Of a stretch of 64,000 nucleotides of DNA, positions 59,083 to 64,000 are shown one piece after another; position 1 is the stretch's first letter; every line of letters begins with the position of its first letter. The position numbers were made by a program, and so were the translations under genes. The notes under the pieces were generated by a model. It did not search any database. It was not told the DNA's origin and saw nothing but the letters and a program-made list of their open reading frames with translations. Origin of the DNA: Caballeronia catudaia (GTDB lineage Bacteria; Pseudomonadota; Gammaproteobacteria; Burkholderiales; Burkholderiaceae); NCBI RefSeq assembly GCF_001544755.2, contig NZ_FCOF02000017.1, positions 62,001-126,000 of the forward strand. Reading direction: 5' to 3'.

Positions 59083-60114
59083 TTATTTCTTCGCGAATTG
59101 CTGCGTGAACTTCGCGAGCACGTCGATCTTCTCGCGTGCCGCGCCGCTTTCGATCGCCTCGCGCGCGGCGGCCATGCCGGTTTCGATCGTATCGACGACA
59201 TCGGCGGCATAAAGCGCCGTGCCCGCATTCAATGTGACGATCTCGCGCGCGACGCCCGCCTTGTTGTTCAGCGCGCCGAGCAGCATCGCCTTCGATTCCT
59301 GCGCGTCCTGCACTTTCAGCGTGCGGTTCGACACCATTTGCAGGCCGAAATCCTCGGGATGTATCTCGTACTCGGTGACTTCGCCATGCTTCAATTCGCC
59401 GACTTTCGTCGCGGCGCCGAGCGAAACTTCGTCCATGCCGTCCTTGCCGTATACGACGAGCACGTGCTTCGCGCCGAGACGCTGCATCACGCGCACCTGA
59501 ATGCCGACGAGATCTTCGTGGAACACGCCCTGAAGCTGATTCGGCGCGCCAGCCGGGTTCGTCAGCGGCCCGAGAATATTGAAGATGGTGCGCACGCCGA
59601 GTTCGCGGCGCACGGGCGCGATGTTCTTCATCGCCGGATGATGATTCGGCGCGAACATAAAGCCCATGCCGGTCTCATGAATCGACGCGGCCACTTGCTC
59701 CGGTGTCAGATCGATGTTGACGCCAAGCGCTTCGAGCACGTCCGCGCTGCCGGATTTGCTCGACACGCCGCGATTGCCGTGCTTCGCGACCTTCGCGCCC
59801 GCCGCCGCCGCGACGAACATCGAAGCGGTGGAGATGTTGAAGGTATGCGAACCGTCGCCGCCGGTGCCGACGATATCGACGAAATTCGAGTTGTCCTCGA
59901 CTTCGACGTGATTCGCGAACTCGCGCATCACGGTCGCGGCCGCGGCGATTTCACCGATGGTTTCCTTCTTCACGCGCAAGCCGGTGATGATCGCGGCGGC
60001 CATCACGGGCGACATCTCGCCGCGCATGATCTGGCGCATCAGATGCAGCATTTCGTCGTGGAAGATTTCGCGATGCTCGATCGTGCGCTGCAGCGCTTCC
60101 TGTGCGGTGATCAT
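59083..60114 (-). CDS. trpD: Anthranilate phosphoribosyltransferase
   Basis: A 343-residue enzyme transferring phosphoribosyl from PRPP to anthranilate. The PRPP motif is DIVGTGGDGSHTFNISTAS, followed by KHGNRGVSSKSGSADVLEAL and FMFAPNHHPAMKNIAPVRRE. Normal length. It lies between trpG and trpC with 3 and 11 bases of spacing, so these are co-transcribed and probably translationally coupled. Confidence 0.97.
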   Translation of the reverse strand: MITAQEALQRTIEHREIFHDEMLHLMRQIMRGEMSPVMAAAIITGLRVKKETIGEIAAAATVMREFANHVEVEDNSNFVDIVGTGGDGSHTFNISTASMFVAAAAGAKVAKHGNRGVSSKSGSADVLEALGVNIDLTPEQVAASIHETGMGFMFAPNHHPAMKNIAPVRRELGVRTIFNILGPLTNPAGAPNQLQGVFHEDLVGIQVRVMQRLGAKHVLVVYGKDGMDEVSLGAATKVGELKHGEVTEYEIHPEDFGLQMVSNRTLKVQDAQESKAMLLGALNNKAGVAREIVTLNAGTALYAADVVDTIETGMAAAREAIESGAAREKIDVLAKFTQQFAKK

Positions 60115-60117
60115 GTT

Positions 60118-60702
60118 TTACGCTCGCTTTCCGGTCGTAGTGTTCTTGACGAAGTTTTCGAGCAGCGCGTGGCCATGCTCGGAAAGAATCGATTCCGGAT
60201 GGAACTGCACGCCTTCCACTTCCAATTCACGGTGACGAACACCCATGATTTCGCCGTCCGGCGTCCACGCGGACACTTCGAGACAGTCGGGCAAAGACTC
60301 GCGCTCGATCGCGAGCGAGTGATAGCGCGTCACGTTGAAGTGTTTCGGCAGATCGGAGAACACGCCTTTACAGTCGGTTTCGATCTGGCTCACCTTGCCG
60401 TGCATGATGGTCTGCGCGCGGACGACGCGTCCGCCGAACGCCTCGCCGATCGCCTGATGGCCGAGGCACACGCCGAGAATCGGCAGCTTGCCGGAGAACT
60501 CGCGCAGCACGTCGAGCGTGATGCCCGCGTGCTGCGGATTGCTCGGTCCCGGCGAGAGACAGATGCGCTCGGGGTCGAGCCTCGCGATTTCATCGAGCGT
60601 GATTTCGTCGTTGCGATACGTGCGCACTTCACAGCCGAGCTCGCCGAAGTACTGGACCAGGTTGTAGGTGAAGGAATCGTAGTTGTCGATCATCAGCAGC
60701 AT
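60118..60702 (-). CDS. trpG: Anthranilate synthase glutamine amidotransferase subunit
   Basis: A 194-residue class I glutamine amidotransferase. The nucleophile Cys is in LGVCLGHQAIGEAFGG, and the His-Glu of the triad in GVQFHPESILSEHG. It supplies ammonia to TrpE. It may also serve p-aminobenzoate synthesis, as in other bacteria with a single TrpG/PabA. The start MLLMIDNYDSFTYNLVQYFG is canonical. Confidence 0.97.
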   Translation of the reverse strand: MLLMIDNYDSFTYNLVQYFGELGCEVRTYRNDEITLDEIARLDPERICLSPGPSNPQHAGITLDVLREFSGKLPILGVCLGHQAIGEAFGGRVVRAQTIMHGKVSQIETDCKGVFSDLPKHFNVTRYHSLAIERESLPDCLEVSAWTPDGEIMGVRHRELEVEGVQFHPESILSEHGHALLENFVKNTTTGKRA

Positions 60703-60714
60703 GGTCTTGTCTCC

Positions 60715-62211
60715 TCAGAAGTCGCTGTCGAGGCCGTCTTGCACTTGCTCGGCGGCGCGCAGCACGGCGCGCGCCTTGTTCTCCGTTTCCTGCCATTCGG
60801 ATTCCGGCACCGAATCCGCGACGACGCCCGCCGCTGCCTGAACGTAGAGATTGCCCTTGTGGATGAGGCCGGTGCGGATCGCGATCGCAAGATCCATCTC
60901 GCCGCTGAACGAGAGATAGCCGACTGCGCCGCCGTACAAGCCGCGCTTGACCGGTTCGAGCTCGTCGATGAGTTCCATCGCGCGGACCTTCGGCGCGCCG
61001 GACAGCGTGCCGGCCGGGAACGTCGCGCGCAGCACGTCGAAGTTGTTCATGCCTTCCTTGAGCTTGCCTTCGACCGAACTCACGATGTGCTGAACGTGCG
61101 AGTACTTTTCGATGATCAGCTTGTCAGTCACTGCGACCGAACCCGTCTGCGCGATGCGGCCGACGTCGTTGCGCGCGAGGTCGATCAGCATCACGTGCTC
61201 GGCGACTTCCTTCGGATCGTTCAGCAGTTCGGTGGCGAGCTCGGCGTCGCGCTCCGGCGTATTGCCGCGCGGACGGGTGCCTGCGAGCGGGCGAATCGTC
61301 ACGATGCGATCCTCGGCGCGCTTTTCCTGACGCACGAGAATTTCCGGCGACGCGCCGACGACGTGAACGTCGCCGCCGAAGTTGTAGTAGTACATGTACG
61401 GCGACGGATTCAGCGAGCGCAGCGCGCGATACAGCGAAAGCGGATTGTCGCGGAACGGCTTGATGAGACGCTGGCCGACCTGCACCTGCATGAGCTCGCC
61501 CGCAGCGATGTATTCCTTCGCCTTGCGCACGGCGTTCAGATAGTCGTCTTTCCTGAATTCGCGGAACGTCTCGGTCCGCACGCTCGACGATGTCACGGGC
61601 GGCTGCACCGTCACGCGCAGACGCGCGCGCAGTTCGCGCAGACGATGTTTCGCCTTTGCATACGCTTCGGGCCTCGTCGGATCGGCGTAGACGATGAGAT
61701 AGAGCTTGCCCGCAAGGTTGTCGATGACCGCGACTTCTTCCGTCAGCAGCAACTGGATGTCGGGAAGATTGAGGTCGTCGGGCGGCGCGGTGTGTGCGAG
61801 TTTTTTCTCGATATAGCGCACCGCGTCGTAGCCGAAGTAACCGGCGAGACCGCCGCAGAAACGCGGCAACCCGGGCCGCGTCGCGACCTTGAAGCGCTTC
61901 TGATAGGTCTCGATAAATGCCAGCGGATCGCCTTCATCGGTTTCAACGACATTGCCATCGGTGAGAACTTGCGACTTGCCGTTCTGCACGCTGACGACCG
62001 TGCGCGCCGGCAAGCCGATGAACGAGTAGCGCCCGAAGCGCTCGCCGCCCACGACGGATTCGAGCAGGAACGAGTTTGCGCCGTTGCGCTCGGTCTGCGC
62101 GAGCTTGAGATAGAGCGAGAGCGGCGTTTCGAGGTCGGCGAGCGCTTCGGCGATCAGCGGAATGCGGTTGTAGCCTTCGTTCGCCAGGGATTGGAATTCG
62201 AGTTCGGTCAT
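60715..62211 (-). CDS. trpE: Anthranilate synthase component I
   Basis: A 498-residue chorismate-utilising enzyme making anthranilate. ETPLSLYLKLAQ near residue 30 carries the LLES-like Trp feedback region together with NSFLLESVVGGERFGRYSF; the catalytic core includes QVQVGQRLIKPF, YMYYYNFGGDVHVVGASPEI, TIRPLAGTRPRG and GAPKVRAMELIDELE. The ATG at 62211 gives the usual N-terminus MTELEFQSLANEGYNRIPLI. A Trp leader peptide and hairpin lie in its 5' region, 220 bases upstream. Confidence 0.96.
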   Translation of the reverse strand: MTELEFQSLANEGYNRIPLIAEALADLETPLSLYLKLAQTERNGANSFLLESVVGGERFGRYSFIGLPARTVVSVQNGKSQVLTDGNVVETDEGDPLAFIETYQKRFKVATRPGLPRFCGGLAGYFGYDAVRYIEKKLAHTAPPDDLNLPDIQLLLTEEVAVIDNLAGKLYLIVYADPTRPEAYAKAKHRLRELRARLRVTVQPPVTSSSVRTETFREFRKDDYLNAVRKAKEYIAAGELMQVQVGQRLIKPFRDNPLSLYRALRSLNPSPYMYYYNFGGDVHVVGASPEILVRQEKRAEDRIVTIRPLAGTRPRGNTPERDAELATELLNDPKEVAEHVMLIDLARNDVGRIAQTGSVAVTDKLIIEKYSHVQHIVSSVEGKLKEGMNNFDVLRATFPAGTLSGAPKVRAMELIDELEPVKRGLYGGAVGYLSFSGEMDLAIAIRTGLIHKGNLYVQAAAGVVADSVPESEWQETENKARAVLRAAEQVQDGLDSDF

Positions 62212-62433
62212 GTTGCGATCCTTTATCGACACGCGCGTTCTTGGGCGGCGCGGCATCGGGGAGAGCTGGGACGCTGCGGGCGGTCGTATCCCGTGATCAT
62301 CGCATACGACGGCCTCGCCGCTTCGTGTGAGCAAAGCGGATGAGGCTGCGCGAATCGCTCATGCGACGCGCGCGCGAGCAGAATTCGATGTAATGCGATT
62401 CGACGGAAACGGCGCAGGAATGCGCAGCGAAAC

Positions 62434-62475
62434 AAAAAACGGATGCTGAAGCGCGATCGGGAGGATGGCTTCAGC
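62434..62475 (-). terminator. Hairpin with U-run in the trpE leader (probable attenuator)
   Basis: On the minus strand GCTGAAGC and GCTTCAGC form an 8-bp stem (62468-62475 with 62445-62452) over a 15-base loop, followed a few bases later by six T residues (62434-62439). It begins 15 bases after the stop codon of the Trp-rich leader peptide. This position suits a trp attenuator; it could instead be the plain terminator of gph. Confidence 0.75.
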
Positions 62476-62490
62476 GCACCTCGGGCGAGG

Positions 62491-62565
62491 TTAGCGCGAC
62501 CAGCGACGCCAGGGCCAGGCTCCCCGGTCGATGCTGCTCAGACTCCGTTTTCTGTTGAGAAACAT
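62491..62565 (-). CDS. trpL: Probable trp operon leader peptide, 24 aa
   Basis: A short frame begins ATG at 62565, 12 bases after the gph stop, and ends TAA at 62491-62493. Its last residues are GAWPWRRWSR, with three Trp codons in six positions just before the stop. A smaller hairpin (ACCTC-GCCC-GAGGT) and then a terminator-like hairpin with a U-run follow. This is the layout of ribosome-mediated attenuation: stalling at Trp codons when Trp-tRNA is scarce would favour read-through into trpE. The ribosome-binding site is weak, which lowers confidence. Confidence 0.75.
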   Translation of the reverse strand: MFLNRKRSLSSIDRGAWPWRRWSR

Positions 62566-62577
62566 GAATGGATGGAC

Positions 62578-63318
62578 TTATTCGGTCAGTGTGGTATCCG
62601 GCGGCGCCAATGTGGCGGCAATCGCCAGCGCTGCGGTGCGCAGCGAGGAAACTATACCATCCGATTTCACCGATTGCACAGGTTTGCCGTGGTTGTAACC
62701 GTACGGAACCGTCAAGGTTGCAAGGCCCGCCGCGCGGCCCGCGAGCGCATCGTTCTCTGAATCGCCGACCGCCACGGTTTCGCGCGGCAATACGTCCAGT
62801 CGTTCGCATGCGGTGAGCATCGGCAGCGGATCGGGCTTCTTCGCGGGCAGGGAATCGCCGCCGAGAATCACCTTGAAGAAATCCGCGATGCCGAAGTGCG
62901 CGAGCAGCTCCACCGCGAACCGATGCGGCTTGTTGGTTACGCACGCGAGCGCGATGCCGCTTTCGCGCATCGCGACGAGGCCTTCCTTCACTTCGGGAAA
63001 GAGCGCCGAATGCTTGCCGTTGACCTTCGCGTATTCGCTTTGATAAATCGCGAGCGCGTCGTCGAATTGCGCAGACGCCTGCGACGGCGAGAGGCGCACC
63101 GCCAGCACGCTGCGAATCAGATTCTCCGATCCCTTGCCGACATAGTCCGTGACTTCCTCACGTGTGACCGGTTGTTCGATGCCGACACGCGCGAGCATCG
63201 CGTTCAGCGCGGCCACGAAATCGTCCGCGGTATCGACCATGGTGCCGTCGAGATCGATGATCGCCGCGCGGATCGGGCGGTTCACGAAAGGCGACTGCGC
63301 CGCCACGATTTCGCTCAT
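62578..63318 (-). CDS. gph: Phosphoglycolate phosphatase
   Basis: A 246-residue HAD-superfamily hydrolase removing phosphate from 2-phosphoglycolate, a product of DNA repair and oxidative metabolism. Motif I is AAIIDLDGTMVDTADDF, motif II is in ALACVTNKPHRF and motifs III-IV in KKPDPLPMLTACERL and VAVGDSENDALAGRAAG. Its ATG overlaps the rpe stop by 4 bases. The trp leader follows 12 bases after its stop codon. Confidence 0.95.
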   Translation of the reverse strand: MSEIVAAQSPFVNRPIRAAIIDLDGTMVDTADDFVAALNAMLARVGIEQPVTREEVTDYVGKGSENLIRSVLAVRLSPSQASAQFDDALAIYQSEYAKVNGKHSALFPEVKEGLVAMRESGIALACVTNKPHRFAVELLAHFGIADFFKVILGGDSLPAKKPDPLPMLTACERLDVLPRETVAVGDSENDALAGRAAGLATLTVPYGYNHGKPVQSVKSDGIVSSLRTAALAIAATLAPPDTTLTE

Positions 63319-64000
63319 GCTTTCGCTCCCGATTCGGCCTTCGCCAGTTCCGCGCGCATCGCGTCGATGACCTGCTTGTAGTCGGGCTTGCCGAAAATGG
63401 CCGAGCCCGCGACGAACGAGTCGGCGCCGGCCGCCGCGATCGCCGCGATGTTGTCCACCTTCACGCCGCCGTCGACTTCGAGGTGAATCTCGCGTCCCGT
63501 GCGATCGCGATAGGCATTGATGCGCGCACGCGCCTCGCGCAGCTTGTTGAGCGCTTCGGGAATGAACGACTGCCCGCCGAACCCCGGATTGACCGACATG
63601 ATCAGCACGAGGTCGATCTTGTCCATCACGTGGTCGAGGTAATTGAGCGGCGTCGCGGGATTGAACACGAGGCCTGCCTTGCAGCCGTGATCGCGGATCA
63701 GCGACAGCGTACGGTCGATGTGATCCGAACCTTCAGGATGAAAACTGATTACATTGGCGCCCGCTTTTGCGAAATCGGGCACGATGCGGTCGACCGGGCG
63801 CACCATCAGATGCACGTCGATGGGGACGTCCACGTGCGGGCGGATGGCTTCGCACACCAACGGGCCGATCGTCAGATTCGGAACGTAGTGGTTGTCCATG
63901 ACGTCGAAGTGGATCCAGTCGGCGCCAGCGGCGACGACGTTGCGAACTTCCTCGCCGAGGCGGGAGAAGTCCGCGGACAGGATGCTGGGAGCGATGTGGA
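63315..64000 (-). CDS. rpe: Ribulose-phosphate 3-epimerase (5' end outside the window)
   Basis: TIM-barrel enzyme interconverting ribulose 5-phosphate and xylulose 5-phosphate. The frame runs to the window edge, giving HIAPSILSADFSRLGEEVRN at its visible start, then FDVMDNHYVPNLTIGPLVC, DVHLMVRPVDRIVP, VNPGFGGQSFIPEALNKLRE and VDGGVKVDNIAAIAAAGADS. Metal and catalytic residues are intact. Only the first few codons are missing. It overlaps gph by 4 bases. Confidence 0.96.
   Translation of the reverse strand, partial: HIAPSILSADFSRLGEEVRNVVAAGADWIHFDVMDNHYVPNLTIGPLVCEAIRPHVDVPIDVHLMVRPVDRIVPDFAKAGANVISFHPEGSDHIDRTLSLIRDHGCKAGLVFNPATPLNYLDHVMDKIDLVLIMSVNPGFGGQSFIPEALNKLREARARINAYRDRTGREIHLEVDGGVKVDNIAAIAAAGADSFVAGSAIFGKPDYKQVIDAMRAELAKAESGAKA

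Noticed and set aside
59098..62343. Very long open frame on the plus strand opposite trpD-trpG-trpE
   Set aside because: It is the antisense of clearly canonical trp genes in G+C-rich DNA; its product is Arg/Asp/His-rich and has no recognisable domain.
1..64000. CRISPR arrays, rRNA, tRNA genes and complete insertion sequences
   Set aside because: No regularly spaced repeats, rRNA-like blocks, tRNA cloverleaves or transposase genes were recognised.

Overview
The window looks like a Burkholderiaceae genome (Paraburkholderia/Caballeronia type). Positions 50,776-64,000 carry a conserved chromosomal block of that group: ychF, a UbiH-family hydroxylase, dsbC, an M61 peptidase, an azoreductase, ung, a CYTH protein, trpC-trpD-trpG-trpE, gph and rpe. 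This block is very G+C-rich and uses ATC/GAT codons freely. Positions 1-~50,700 are accessory DNA: visibly lower G+C, stand-alone regulators, broken genes and several proteins I cannot name. I found no GATC tetranucleotide anywhere from 1 to 51,131, while the last 13 kb contain dozens. This is the most striking signal in the window and marks the left part as DNA with a different history.

Layout of the accessory part. (1) 0.3-13 kb is a DNA-repair block: an SRAP/YedK-like DNA-protein crosslink protein with a coiled-coil insertion; the SOS mutasome imuA-imuB-dnaE2 behind a perfect LexA box; and a bacterial NHEJ system (ligD and ku, with a MerR/TPR protein overlapping ku). Dodecin and small proteins sit between them. 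(2) 13-29 kb is a stress and signalling region: a broken SDR gene, three hybrid histidine kinases, two single-domain response regulators, two Hsp20 chaperones, a cold-shock protein, a His-rich secreted peptide, a truncated phosphoesterase and a small membrane protein. (3) 29-44.3 kb is a catabolic cluster: a complete sugar-type ABC importer (binding protein, ATPase, two permeases), two Gfo/Idh/MocA dehydrogenases, a sugar isomerase/epimerase-like TIM barrel, an SDR, a hydroxyquinol-type intradiol dioxygenase, maleylacetate reductase, Dabb and YciI small proteins, and two LysR regulators. Together they suggest import of a polyol, cyclitol or glycoside, oxidation and elimination, and entry into the hydroxyquinol -> maleylacetate -> 3-oxoadipate route. 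(4) 44.5-50.2 kb holds a Sir2 protein, an AbrB-type protein, an RNA 2'-phosphotransferase (KptA), a small HTH protein, a possible phosphothreonine-lyase-fold protein, an MbcA/ParS-like protein and an XRE regulator.

The junction (50.16-50.78 kb) has no tRNA and no integrase that I can see. It contains a 74-base nested inverted repeat that would fold as a three-way junction, and short direct repeats next to ychF. In the core block, the minus-strand order rpe-gph-trpEGDC-CYTH-ung is tight. Between gph and trpE a 24-codon leader peptide with three Trp codons is followed by a hairpin and U-run, which points to transcription attenuation of the trp operon.
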